A stretch of 64,000 nucleotides of DNA. Origin: JAYREN01 sp963663375 (GTDB taxonomy: Bacteria; Acidobacteriota; Holophagae; Holophagales; Holophagaceae). Shown here piece by piece: positions 25,710 to 34,098 of this stretch (positions are counted from its first letter, which is position 1; each line of letters begins with the position of its first letter). The notes beneath the pieces are model-generated. The model saw only the letters and a program-made list of their open reading frames with translations, did no database searches and had not been told where the DNA came from. The position numbers and the translations under genes are program-made. The stretch lies in contig OY760195.1 of NCBI GenBank assembly GCA_963663375.1, positions 372,001 through 436,000 on the forward strand, in the 5' to 3' direction.

Positions 25710-26926
25710 TGATGCAGGGGAAGGCTACCGGTCCGGGCCGGGCCTGGATCGCCGCCGCTGCGGTGGCGGTGCATATCTGCCTGGGCAGCGTCTACGCCTG
25801 GAGCGTGTTCCTGCCTGCCCTGGCCAGGGAGGCGGGCTGGACCAAGGCTCAGGCCACCTGGGCCTTCTCCCTGGCCATCGCCACCCTCGGATTCACCGCC
25901 GCCCTGGCCACGCCCCTCACCCGGCGCCTGGGGCCCCGACGCGCCGTGGCACTCTCGGCGGGACTCTTCGGGCTGGGGGTGGCGGGTGCGGGGCTGGCCG
26001 TGCATCTGCGCGCGCTGCCCCTCCTCTACCTGAGCTACGGGCTCGTGGGGGGAATGGGGTTGGGCCTGGGCTACGTGCCCCCCGTGACCACGCTCATGGG
26101 CTGGTTCGCCGACCGCAAGGGGCTGGCCACAGGCCTGGCGGTAGGGGGCTTCGGCCTGGGGGCACTCCTGGGCAGCTTCGCGGCGGAGGCCCTCCTGAAA
26201 CGCTTCGGCTGCGCGCCAGCCTTTGTGATCCTGGGCCTCGTCTACGCCTGCGGGATCTTCCTGGCGTCGCGCCTGCTGCGCCTTCCCGATGATGGGAACC
26301 CGACTGCCGAGGTTCCCGCCCGCACGGGTGTCCTGGGGGAGCCGCGCTTCTGGCTCCTCTGGACCCTCTTCTTCCTGAACATCGCCACGGGCATCCTGCT
26401 CATCGCCCTGGCGCGCCCCATGCTGGAGGAGGCCGGGGCAGGGCGGGCCGCGCTTCCCGCGGTCACGGCCGTGGCCCTGATGGGCCTCTTCAATGGTCTG
26501 GGGCGCTTCGGCTGGGCCAGTCTCTCGGACCGCGTGAGGCGGCTCCGAATCTGGGGTCTGATGTTTATCCTCCAGGGTCTGACCTTCCTCCTGCTGCGGG
26601 CGGTGGGCTCGCCCCTCGCGCTGGCGGTGGGGCTTTGGGTCATCGCCAGCTGCTACGGGGGCGGCTTCGCCCTCTGCCCGGCCCTGGTGGCCGATCTCTT
26701 CGGGCCCGACCGTGGCCCCAAGGCCTATGGCCTGGCCCTCACCGCCTGGAGTGCCGCCGCGCTCCTCAGCCCGCCTATCGCGGCCCAGCTGCGCGAAATC
26801 ACGGGCTCCTACACGGTCATCCTCGGCCTCTGCGCCCTGGCCAGCCTCGCCGGACTTGGGCTGGTGGCCCTCCTGGCCCGTGCGTCCTACGGCGCCGCGC
26901 TGCGAGAGGGAGCCCTTCGCCCATGA
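25709..26926 (+). CDS. MFS transporter, oxalate/formate antiporter (OFA)-like
   Basis: This 405-aa protein has 12 hydrophobic segments and MFS signatures: the loop 2-3 motif TRRLGPRRAV and, in helices 4-5, GLGYVPPVTTLMGWFADRKGLATGLAVGGFGLGA. The latter is characteristic of the OFA/monocarboxylate branch of the superfamily. Coupling to fhs (1-bp overlap) and to hutC (ATGA overlap) makes a role in this pathway likely, either exporting surplus formate or importing histidine, urocanate or a carboxylate. OFA resemblance favours formate, but substrate is inference. An alternative ATG is one codon downstream. Confidence 0.85.
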   Translation: MMQGKATGPGRAWIAAAAVAVHICLGSVYAWSVFLPALAREAGWTKAQATWAFSLAIATLGFTAALATPLTRRLGPRRAVALSAGLFGLGVAGAGLAVHLRALPLLYLSYGLVGGMGLGLGYVPPVTTLMGWFADRKGLATGLAVGGFGLGALLGSFAAEALLKRFGCAPAFVILGLVYACGIFLASRLLRLPDDGNPTAEVPARTGVLGEPRFWLLWTLFFLNIATGILLIALARPMLEEAGAGRAALPAVTAVALMGLFNGLGRFGWASLSDRVRRLRIWGLMFILQGLTFLLLRAVGSPLALAVGLWVIASCYGGGFALCPALVADLFGPDRGPKAYGLALTAWSAAALLSPPIAAQLREITGSYTVILGLCALASLAGLGLVALLARASYGAALREGALRP

Positions 26927-27660
26927 GTGACTCTCTCCCGTCCACCCCACGCTACCAGGCCGTGAAGGCCCACATCCTGGGACGCATCCGCTCCGGGGCC
27001 TGGGGGCCGGGCGACCGCATCTCCTCGGAGCACGAGTTGGTGGCCGAACTGGGCCTCTCCCGCATGACCGTGAACCGCGCCCTCCGGGAACTGGCGGAGG
27101 AGGGGCTCCTGCTGCGGGTGGCAGGCGTGGGCAGCTTCGTGGCGGAACCCAAAGCCCAGTCCGCCCTCCTGGAAGTCTCCAGCCTCGCGGAGGAGATCCG
27201 CGGCCGGGGCCACGATCACCGCTGTGATGTCCTGCGGGTGGCCCGAGAATCGGCCACCCTGGAGGTGGCCACGGCCCTGGGTCTGTCCACGGGCAGCTCG
27301 GTCTTCCACGCCCTCTGCGTCCACCGGGAAAACGGCGTGCCCGTGCAGATCGAGGACCGCTACGTGAACCCCCAGGCCGCGCCCGACTTCGCGGACCAGG
27401 ATTTCCGGGATATCCAGCCCGGGGAGTACCTGCTCCGGGAGGTGCCCCTGGACGAGGTGGAACACGTGGTGGACGCCATGGCCTCCACCCCCGAGGAGGC
27501 GGAGCTCCTGGGAATCCGGAGCGGCGCCCCCTGCCTGGTGCTCACCCGCCGCACCTGGTCCGGCGCGCTGCCCGTCACCTTCGTTCGCTGCATCCACCCG
27601 GGAACACGCTACCGGCTGGGAACACGCTTCCGCGTGAGCGGCCCCCAGCCCTTCGGCTGA
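26923..27660 (+). CDS. hutC: GntR-family histidine utilization repressor
   Basis: This 245-aa protein has an N-terminal winged helix (about 8-75, with GDRISSEHELVAELGLSRMTVNRALRELAEEG-type spacing). A UTRA ligand-binding domain follows (about 90-240) with VFHALCVHRENGVPVQIEDR and the closing RYRLGTRF motif typical of HutC. By analogy urocanate is the inducer. The start codon overlaps the stop of the transporter gene (ATGA at 26923-26926). The operator-like site in front of hutU fits the HutC subfamily consensus, so negative autoregulation of the operon is expected. It is convergent with, and 4 bp from, the next gene. Confidence 0.93.
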   Translation: MSDSLPSTPRYQAVKAHILGRIRSGAWGPGDRISSEHELVAELGLSRMTVNRALRELAEEGLLLRVAGVGSFVAEPKAQSALLEVSSLAEEIRGRGHDHRCDVLRVARESATLEVATALGLSTGSSVFHALCVHRENGVPVQIEDRYVNPQAAPDFADQDFRDIQPGEYLLREVPLDEVEHVVDAMASTPEEAELLGIRSGAPCLVLTRRTWSGALPVTFVRCIHPGTRYRLGTRFRVSGPQPFG

Positions 27661-27664
27661 GCCC

Positions 27665-28111
27665 TCAGCGGGCCCAGTCCAGACTGTCCCGCTTGGCCTG
27701 CCAGTGGGCGCCGAGATTCAATTCCATGGCCACCTCGCACAGTTCCAGGGCGCCGTGGAAGTCGCCCAGCTCGCTGTGGGCCTGGACGCCGCGCTCGAGG
27801 GCGGTGGTGGCTTCCAGGGTGGTGCGGTACTGGTGGCCCATGGCTTCCTCGAGCGCTGGGAGATTCGCCCGGAATCCGGCTACGGCCTCCTTCACGCCCT
27901 CCCAGTCCTGAAGCTGAGCCTTGGCTTCGGCCATGAGGTCGAAGGCCACGGCCTTCACGCCATTGGGCAGGCTCTGCTGGCCCTCCATGGTGCGGTTCAG
28001 GTATTTCAGGGCCGAGGCGGGACCGCTGAAGGCCGCCTCCCGGTGGCCGGAGAGCAGATCCTCCAGGATTTCCTTTACGGACTTGTTGATGCGTTCGACG
28101 CGTTTCGCCAT
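27665..28111 (-). CDS. Hypothetical helical (TPR-like) protein
   Basis: This 148-aa soluble protein is almost entirely alpha-helical by composition. It has two TPR-like helix pairs in the C-terminal half (TTALERGVQAHSELGDFHGALELCEVAME) and a basic N-terminus (MAKRVERINKSVKEIL). I recognise no named family. I chose ATG at 28111 (GGAG upstream); a longer in-frame reading would begin in the divergent gene's leader and has a non-protein-like Pro/Cys composition. It is convergent with hutC (gap 4 bp) and divergent from the membrane protein at 28218. Confidence 0.7.
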   Translation of the reverse strand: MAKRVERINKSVKEILEDLLSGHREAAFSGPASALKYLNRTMEGQQSLPNGVKAVAFDLMAEAKAQLQDWEGVKEAVAGFRANLPALEEAMGHQYRTTLEATTALERGVQAHSELGDFHGALELCEVAMELNLGAHWQAKRDSLDWAR

Positions 28112-28217
28112 GACTCCAGTCGAGCATTTCCGTGCCTGCCTGTCCACTTTATGGGAGCGGAATGACACCCACGGAAGGGCGCATTGTGATCCCGAGTACG
28201 GTCGCGGGCATGGGAAG

Positions 28218-29114
28218 ATGGACACAGTCAACGGCGAGAGGGCGGGACGCATGACGGGTGGAGTCCGGAAGCAGGTCGACCGCGCGGTACTGGAGCTGTA
28301 CTTGGCCGGATACCGGACTGCCGCCTGGATCGTAGGTTGTTATTACCTTCTCCTGATACCGGTGCATTTCATCGCCCAGTCCCCGGCAATAGGGCGTCGG
28401 ATGATCTCCGCAAATCTCGCTACCGCCGCCTTTCTGCTGGGCTCCTGGGTTGGGATCCGGGTCCGGATCATCCGGGCCCGCCACTGGCCCTGGGTCGCCT
28501 TCGCCTGCCTGCTGGCCATCCTGGCCAACCACTTGGTGCTGGTCACCTACACAGGTCGGCTCGATCTCACCAGCGATTTCATGCTGATCCTGGTGACAGC
28601 CAGTGTCATTTCTCCCCGGATTCGCTGGTACCTGGGTTCCATGGCCTGTTACCTGACGCTGTGGACGCTCTGGATCTGGACCGTGCGCCCCCGTGGCGAC
28701 TACATCCACTGGGGCGTGGGCGTGGTGAGCGCCACCGTGGTTTCGCTGGTGCTGCACGGGATCGTCAGTCGGCTCTCATGGATGCAGGCCCGCCTGCGCG
28801 TCCGGGACAAGCTCCTGGCCGCGCGCCAAAGGCGCTATGCCCGGGAACTCGAGGAAGCCATCGACAACGTGCGGACTCTTCGGGGCCTGATTCCCATCTG
28901 CGGCCACTGCAAGAAGATCCGGGACGATGGCGGTTACTGGCAGCGCGTGGAGCGCTACTTCGAGGAACGGTCTGAAGTGGCCTTCACCCACGGCCTGTGC
29001 CCCGATTGCGAGGCGGATCTCCGGCACGAGTTCGAACATCTCGTGCCGTCACCCTGGGTGGGCAGATACCTACCGAACGCGGGCCCTGAAGCGCCAGAGG
29101 CTCCCCGTACTTAG
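28218..29114 (+). CDS. Integral membrane protein with C-terminal Cys-rich CKKIRDD domain
   Basis: This 298-aa protein has six predicted TM helices (about 33-53, 62-82, 90-110, 118-134, 138-156, 163-183), then a coiled coil (190-220). A C-terminal domain follows: GLIPICGHCKKIRDDGGYW (223-241) and FTHGLCPDCE (256-265). The C228/C231 and C261/C264 pairs look like a zinc site. The same motif, usually GLIPICASCKKIRDD...SHGICPEC, is known to me as a tail on PAS- or REC-containing signalling proteins of environmental bacteria, with no settled function. Here it is attached to a membrane module and no kinase. ATG at 28251 is an alternative start. The last 45 bp overlap the convergent MFS gene. Confidence 0.78.
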   Translation: MDTVNGERAGRMTGGVRKQVDRAVLELYLAGYRTAAWIVGCYYLLLIPVHFIAQSPAIGRRMISANLATAAFLLGSWVGIRVRIIRARHWPWVAFACLLAILANHLVLVTYTGRLDLTSDFMLILVTASVISPRIRWYLGSMACYLTLWTLWIWTVRPRGDYIHWGVGVVSATVVSLVLHGIVSRLSWMQARLRVRDKLLAARQRRYARELEEAIDNVRTLRGLIPICGHCKKIRDDGGYWQRVERYFEERSEVAFTHGLCPDCEADLRHEFEHLVPSPWVGRYLPNAGPEAPEAPRT

Positions 29115-30230
29115 CAGGGCCACCACACCGCAGCCGCCCCAGAGGATCCCCGGGCCCAGCTTCGCGTAGGCAAGCAGGCCCAACCATGGGCCCAGGGTGA
29201 GGGCCAGGGTCCAAGTCATCGAATAGAGCCCCATGTATTCGCCCCGACGATCCGCCGGGGCCAGGGCGGCGGCGGCATCGGTGGAGGCGGGCAGCAGGAT
29301 CATCTCGCCGATACTCCAGATGATCACACTCAAGGCCAGCAGCGGGAGCGGGCCTGCAAAGGCTGTGAGGCCGAAGCCGAGCGCGATGAGCAGGGCCCCC
29401 AGGGCCAATTGATGGCCGTGAGTCCAGAAGGCCATCCGCGTGTTGATGGCCACCTCCAGCAGCAGGATCAGGATGGTGTTGAAGGTGAAGACCAGACCGA
29501 ACATGCGGGTGCCATGGTGCAGATCCCGACTGATCCACAGGGGCAGGGTGCCATGGATCTGCGTGAAGACCAGGATGGCCGGAAGCAGCCCCAGGAGCAG
29601 GCCCAGCAGGCGCCAATCCCGCCAGCCCGAACCACTGGGCGGCCCATCCTGGGAGTCCACCTGGGAGTCTGGCACCCAGGCCAGGAGCACAACCAAGCCT
29701 AAGAGGGTCGTGATGCCATCGATCCAGAAGATGGAGGTGTAAGAGTAGTGGGCCAGGAAGCCGCCGAGGGCAGGGCCAACAGCGATGCCCAGGTTGGAGG
29801 CCAGACGGTGCAGCACGAAGGCCTGCTTGCGTTGTTCAGGGGTGGCGAGACCCGTGATGAGGGCCATGGAGGCAGGCCAGAAGGCCTGAGTGAGGGCGGA
29901 CCAAAGGAAGATCAGCGGATAGAGCAGAACCCGGGGACCGGTGTAGGGAATCAGCAGGATCGTCAGAGCCGAGGTAAAGAGGCTCCACGCCAGCAGCCGC
30001 CGGTGGCCGATGCGGTCTGCGAGGCGACCAGAGAATGGGCTCGCCACCAGGGCGCCGAGTCCATACACCGCCAAAGCCGTGGCGGCTTCCTCCTCCCGCC
30101 AGCCTCGCCCCTGAACGAGGTACAGCGTGAGAAAGAACATCACCATGGTGCCCACGCGGTTGATGAGGGTGCTCAGGGAGAGCATCCAGATGCTGCGGGG
30201 AAGGCCTTTGAGGCCCTGCCAGGGGTTCAT
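29070..30230 (-). CDS. MFS transporter (drug/metabolite exporter-like)
   Basis: This 386-aa protein has about 12 TM helices. The MFS loop 2-3 motif GRLADRIGHRRLL, SNLGIAVGPALGGFLAHYS (the antiporter motif C type) in helix 5, and ADRRGEYMGLYSMTW before helix 11 point to the DHA1 exporter branch. The start ATG at 30230 overlaps the guaA stop (ATGA), so it is translated from the guaA transcript. The upstream continuation of this frame through guaA is a shadow. Substrate is unknown. Its 3' end overlaps the convergent membrane-protein gene by 45 bp. Confidence 0.88.
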   Translation of the reverse strand: MNPWQGLKGLPRSIWMLSLSTLINRVGTMVMFFLTLYLVQGRGWREEEAATALAVYGLGALVASPFSGRLADRIGHRRLLAWSLFTSALTILLIPYTGPRVLLYPLIFLWSALTQAFWPASMALITGLATPEQRKQAFVLHRLASNLGIAVGPALGGFLAHYSYTSIFWIDGITTLLGLVVLLAWVPDSQVDSQDGPPSGSGWRDWRLLGLLLGLLPAILVFTQIHGTLPLWISRDLHHGTRMFGLVFTFNTILILLLEVAINTRMAFWTHGHQLALGALLIALGFGLTAFAGPLPLLALSVIIWSIGEMILLPASTDAAAALAPADRRGEYMGLYSMTWTLALTLGPWLGLLAYAKLGPGILWGGCGVVALLSTGSLWRFRARVR

Positions 30231-31756
30231 TCGTATTCGATGGTCGCCGGGGGCTTGGAGGTGATGTCGAAGACCACGCGGTTGATGCCCTTGACCTCGT
30301 TGACGATGCGCTGGGCGCAGGTTTCCAGGAGCTCGTGGGGCAGGCGGGCCCAGTCGGCGGTCATGAAATCCTCGCTGGTGACGGCCCGCAGGGCGCACAT
30401 GTTCTCGTAGGTGCGCTCGTCGCCCATGATGCCCACGGTCTGCACGGGCAGCAGCACGGCGAAGCACTGGCTGGTGAGCTTGTACCAGCCGCTGCGCTTC
30501 AGCTCTTCCATGAAGATGGCATCGGCGTTCTGGAGGATCTCCACCCGCTCCGGGGTGATGGGGCCGGGAATGCGCACCGCCAAGCCGGGGCCGGGGAAGG
30601 GGTGGCGCCACACCATGTCTTCGGGCAGCCCCAGGGCCAGGCCCGCGCGGCGGACTTCGTCCTTGAAGAGTTCCCGCAGAGGCTCCACCAGCTGCATGTT
30701 CATGCGCTCGGGCAGGCCGCCCACGTTGTGGTGGGATTTCACGAGCACGGCGCCGCCAATGCCGCTGGATTCGATGACATCGGGGTACAGGGTGCCCTGG
30801 CCCAGGAACTGCGCCTGGGTGGCCTTGGCCTCCTGCTCGAAGACCTCGATGAAGACCCGGCCGATGATCTTGCGCTTCTGCTCGGGATCGCTCACACCCT
30901 TCAGTTCGCCCAGGAACTGCTTGGAGGCATCCACCCACTTCACCTGCAGGTCGAAGGGCGCAAAGGCCTCCTGCACGTGCTTCATCTCATCCTTGCGCAT
31001 CAGGCCCGTGTCCACGAAGACGCAGGTGAGCTGCTTGCCGATGGCCTTGTGCAGGAGCAAGGCGGCCACGCTGGAATCCACGCCGCCGGAGAGGCCCAGC
31101 ACCACCGTGCCACTGCCGACCTGCTTGCGAATGGTCTCGATCTTCTGTTCGATGAAGTGGCCCGCGTTCCAGTCCAACTTCATGCCGCAGATGTGGAGGA
31201 AGTTGAGCAGCAGGGCGTTGCCGTGCTGGGTGTGGGTGACTTCGGGGTGGAACTGGATGCCGAAGCGGCGCAAGCCCCGGTGCTCCATGGCTGCCACGGG
31301 CACGCCGGGGGTCTTGGAGGTCACCACATAGCCTTCCGGGGCCTTTTCCACGTGATCGCCGTGGCTCATCCACACGACTTGATCCTTCTCCATGCCGTGG
31401 AAGAGCACGCTGTCACCATCCGTCACCTGGATGGTGGCCTTGCCGTATTCCCGCTTGGCGGCTCGGTGGATCTGGCCGCCGAAGTTGCGGGCCATGAGCT
31501 GCTGGCCGTAGCAGACCCCCAGTACGGGCACGCCCAGATTGAAGATGGCGGGATCGATATCCGGCGCTCCGGCTTCCAGCACGGAATTGGGACCGCCTGA
31601 GAGAATCACGCCCTTGAGGTCCGCGCCGCCGATTTCCGCCGCCGTGGCGTTGGGGCCGTAGACCAGCCCGAAGGCGCCCAGCTCCCGCAGCCGCCGAGTG
31701 ATCAGCCGGGTGTACTGGCTGCCGTAGTCGAGAATGGCGATGCGCTCATGGTGCAT
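30227..31756 (-). CDS. guaA: GMP synthase (glutamine-hydrolysing)
   Basis: Converts XMP to GMP with glutamine-derived ammonia and ATP. The 509-aa protein has a class I glutamine amidotransferase domain (1-195) with nucleophile C82 in LGVCYGQQL and the His/Glu partners in HPEVTHT. The ATP-pyrophosphatase domain follows with P-loop GLSGGVDSS. The C-terminal dimerisation domain ends TSKPPATIEYE, the canonical GuaA tail. The length is typical. It is upstream of, and overlapping with, an MFS gene. No guaB lies in the window. Confidence 0.98.
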   Translation of the reverse strand: MHHERIAILDYGSQYTRLITRRLRELGAFGLVYGPNATAAEIGGADLKGVILSGGPNSVLEAGAPDIDPAIFNLGVPVLGVCYGQQLMARNFGGQIHRAAKREYGKATIQVTDGDSVLFHGMEKDQVVWMSHGDHVEKAPEGYVVTSKTPGVPVAAMEHRGLRRFGIQFHPEVTHTQHGNALLLNFLHICGMKLDWNAGHFIEQKIETIRKQVGSGTVVLGLSGGVDSSVAALLLHKAIGKQLTCVFVDTGLMRKDEMKHVQEAFAPFDLQVKWVDASKQFLGELKGVSDPEQKRKIIGRVFIEVFEQEAKATQAQFLGQGTLYPDVIESSGIGGAVLVKSHHNVGGLPERMNMQLVEPLRELFKDEVRRAGLALGLPEDMVWRHPFPGPGLAVRIPGPITPERVEILQNADAIFMEELKRSGWYKLTSQCFAVLLPVQTVGIMGDERTYENMCALRAVTSEDFMTADWARLPHELLETCAQRIVNEVKGINRVVFDITSKPPATIEYE

Positions 31757-32063
31757 GGGGGACTCCAGACGTTCAGGAATCCTCCAGCTTAACCCAGGGC
31801 AGGCCTATCGGCCTCTCGCACGGGTTTGGTTCCCGGAAATGGGCGCAAATCTGATGGCCATTCTGCGAAGGGGCGAGAGGGTTGTGCCACGACTTCTCGG
31901 AGCGGCACCTCCGCGGAAAGGGAATAGCCACAAAGAACGCGAAAGGCACAAAACAAAAAAGGCATCAAGGCTTACCCGGATACAGGGCTCCTCACGCAGG
32001 CTCCTGTCCATGCGCAGGTGCCCCAGGGCAAGCCAACAGCAAAGAATCGTTTTGGGGAGCGCC
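31757..32063. other. Intergenic region between guaA and a lipoprotein gene
   Basis: About 300 bp upstream of guaA. It holds the family B half-element (31925-31963). I see no convincing terminator, small ORF with a Shine-Dalgarno, or known riboswitch; in particular no recognisable purine aptamer core is apparent, though I cannot fold it here. Confidence 0.5.
31925..31963. repeat. Period-10 heptamer element, family B half-copy
   Basis: CACAAAG (31929), GCGAAAG (31939) and CAAAACA (31949) follow the same 10-bp rhythm and the same TAGCCACAAAG lead-in as the left arm at 22862. No matching right arm is found on either side, so this is a single arm or a decayed copy. It lies upstream of guaA. Confidence 0.65.
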
Positions 32064-32609
32064 TCACTCCGCTTTCTTGAACGCCTCGTCGGTGCCTTGC
32101 AGGATCCAGGAACGGCCTTCCTTTCGGTAGATGGCGTGGCGCTCCTTGGTGTCGCCGATCTTGGCGTTATAGAGGGCCTGGAAGATCGGGAAGTACGGGG
32201 TGGGATTGGCCAACCGCACCTGGTAGCTGACCTTGGCGCCATCCCGGGTGGGTTCCATTCGGGTGGACCGCACGAACTCGGCCTCGGCGGCCGGGATCTC
32301 GACGCCCTTGGGGGCGGTGCGGAAATCCTTGGGGGCCTGGGGCAGGGGCTTGAAATTGAAGCGCTCCCGGTCACCTTCCTCTGTGCGGAAGACTGCGAAC
32401 CAGCCGTTCTTGATCAAGAGCTCCTGCATCTTGACCAGCCGTGCGTGATCGGGACTTCCTTTGATGGCGCTGGTGCTTTCCTGCACTCGGATGGCCACGG
32501 CCACGGGGTAGTCCTTCTTGATATCGGATTCGGCTTCCCGCTTGCTCAAGTTGGAGGAGCCGCAGGCCAGGGTGAGCACCAGGGCTGGGAGGATCAGGAG
32601 TCGGCGCAT
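32064..32609 (-). CDS. Hypothetical lipoprotein
   Basis: This 181-aa protein has a short signal peptide, MRRLLILPALVLTLACGSS, with the lipid-acceptor Cys at position 16. The mature part is mixed alpha/beta, with a KMQELLIKNGWFAVFRTEEGD strand-helix unit and a C-terminal YNAKIGDTKERHAIYRKEG region that looks like a small solvent-exposed domain. I recognise no family. GAGG about 6 nt upstream and the intact signal peptide fix the start at ATG 32609; the open frame continues upstream without any secretion signal. It diverges from kbl. Confidence 0.78.
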   Translation of the reverse strand: MRRLLILPALVLTLACGSSNLSKREAESDIKKDYPVAVAIRVQESTSAIKGSPDHARLVKMQELLIKNGWFAVFRTEEGDRERFNFKPLPQAPKDFRTAPKGVEIPAAEAEFVRSTRMEPTRDGAKVSYQVRLANPTPYFPIFQALYNAKIGDTKERHAIYRKEGRSWILQGTDEAFKKAE

Positions 32610-32784
32610 GGGGACCTCGGTGAAGGCTCCCATCCTGCCACGAAATGGCACGGGCGGCCCGGAGACCCCGCCGCGGGCCGGGTCGAGATTGTGACCGCAG
32701 CCGCAGCTTCGCCGGGGCCGTGTTGCCGCTGAAAGACGGTAGACTTGGCGCGGGAAACGACTTTCAACCTGAGCGAGGTCCACT

Positions 32785-33975
32785 GTGAATCCGAAATTCC
32801 TGAACCATCTGGCCACCGAGACCCAGTCCCTCAAGGATCAGGGCCTCTACAAGACCGAGCGCACCATCACCTCGCCCCAGCAGCCCCAGATGGTGGCCAA
32901 CGGCAAGAAGGTGGTGTGCCTCTGCGCCAACAACTACCTTGGCCTGGCCAACAACCCCGAGATCATCCAGGCCGCCAAGAGTGTGATGGATGATCACGGT
33001 TTCGGCATGGCCTCCGTGCGCTTCATCTGCGGCAAGCAGGACATCCATGAAGAACTGGAGCGCAAGCTGGCTACCTTCCTGGGGATGGAGGACGCCCAGC
33101 TCTACTCCAGCTGCTTCGACGCCAACGGCGCGGTCTTCGAGCCCCTGCTGGGCGAAGAGGACGCCATCATCTCCGATGCCCTGAATCACGCCTCCATCAT
33201 CGACGGCGTGCGCCTCTGCAAGGCCAAGCGCTTCCGCTACGAGAACAGCGATATGGCGGATCTGGAGGCCAAGCTAAAGGAGGCCACGGCCACCTCCCGC
33301 TTCGTGCTGGTGGTCACCGACGGTGTCTTCAGCATGGACGGCTATATCGCCAAGCTGCCCCAGATCTGCGATCTGGCCGAGAAATACGGCGCCATGGTGA
33401 TGGTGGACGACAGCCATGCCGTGGGCTTCATGGGCGAGCATGGCCGCGGCACCCACGAGCACTGCGGTGTCATGGGCCGGGTGGACATCCTCACCGGCAC
33501 CTTCGGCAAGGCCATGGGCGGCGCCAGCGGCGGCTACATCGCGGGCAAGAAGGTGGTCATCGACTGGCTGCGCCAGAAGGCCCGGCCCTACCTCTTCTCG
33601 AACTCCGTGGCGCCCAGCATCGTGGCGGCCACGCTCAAGACCCTGGAGATCCTGGAGACCAGCGGTGATCTCATCAAGCGCGTCCACGAGAACGGTCGCT
33701 ACTTCCGCACCAAGATGGAGGCCCTGGGCTTCAAGCTGCAACCCGGCGAGCATCCCATCGTGCCGGTGATGCTCTACGACGCGCCCCTGGCCCAGCAGTT
33801 CGCCGCCAAGCTCCTGGACGAAGGTGTCTACGTCATCGGCTTCTTCTTCCCGGTGGTCCCCAAGGGCCAGGCCCGCATCCGCACCCAGATGAGCGCGGCA
33901 CATACCAAGGAAGACCTCGACCTGGCTGTGGCGGCGTTTGCAAAGGTGGGCCGGGAACTCGGCGTCATTAAGTAA
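32785..33975 (+). CDS. kbl: 2-amino-3-ketobutyrate CoA ligase (glycine C-acetyltransferase)
   Basis: PLP-dependent cleavage of 2-amino-3-ketobutyrate with CoA to glycine and acetyl-CoA. The 396-aa protein belongs to the alpha-oxoamine synthase family. It has CANNYLGLANNP near the N-terminus, the VDDSHAVGFMGEHGRGT PLP-ring region and the Schiff-base lysine in TGTFGKAMGGASGG. It is paired with tdh downstream to form the threonine dehydrogenase route to glycine. A family A palindrome fills most of the 123-bp gap between the two genes. The start has GAGCGAGG-like purines upstream. Confidence 0.97.
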   Translation: MNPKFLNHLATETQSLKDQGLYKTERTITSPQQPQMVANGKKVVCLCANNYLGLANNPEIIQAAKSVMDDHGFGMASVRFICGKQDIHEELERKLATFLGMEDAQLYSSCFDANGAVFEPLLGEEDAIISDALNHASIIDGVRLCKAKRFRYENSDMADLEAKLKEATATSRFVLVVTDGVFSMDGYIAKLPQICDLAEKYGAMVMVDDSHAVGFMGEHGRGTHEHCGVMGRVDILTGTFGKAMGGASGGYIAGKKVVIDWLRQKARPYLFSNSVAPSIVAATLKTLEILETSGDLIKRVHENGRYFRTKMEALGFKLQPGEHPIVPVMLYDAPLAQQFAAKLLDEGVYVIGFFFPVVPKGQARIRTQMSAAHTKEDLDLAVAAFAKVGRELGVIK

Positions 33976-33980
33976 AAGCA

Positions 33981-34070
33981 GTCCACGGATACACACGGAT
34001 GGACACGGATAAAAAAGGAAAACAGGAATTCCCTTCTTTCATCCGTGTTTATCTGTGTTCATCCGTGGAT
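33981..34070. repeat. Period-10 heptamer palindrome, family A copy 2
   Basis: It begins 5 bp after the kbl stop. The left arm has CACGGAT at 33984, 33994 and 34004; the right arm has ATCCGTG, ATCTGTG and ATCCGTG at 34041, 34051 and 34061. One heptamer differs by one base and the spacers are ACA, GGA, TTT and TTC. The A-rich and pyrimidine-rich centre resembles copy 1. It ends 28 bp before the tdh ATG, inside an otherwise operon-like gene pair. Confidence 0.85.
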
Positions 34071-34098
34071 AAATTATTTCCCTGAATTCGGAGGAACC

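Noticed and set aside
30231..30938. Upstream extension of the MFS gene frame into guaA
   Set aside because: The extension is an out-of-frame reading of guaA. The ATGA overlap at 30227-30230 gives a natural start and a normal MFS length.
32610..32784. Glycine or other riboswitch upstream of kbl
   Set aside because: I could not see conserved aptamer core sequences; the region is GC-rich with only weak potential stems.
33976..34098. In-frame N-terminal extension of tdh through the palindrome
   Set aside because: The extra residues would be encoded by the repeat arm, and GGAGG lies directly before the internal ATG at 34099, which begins the conserved MRALVKAE.
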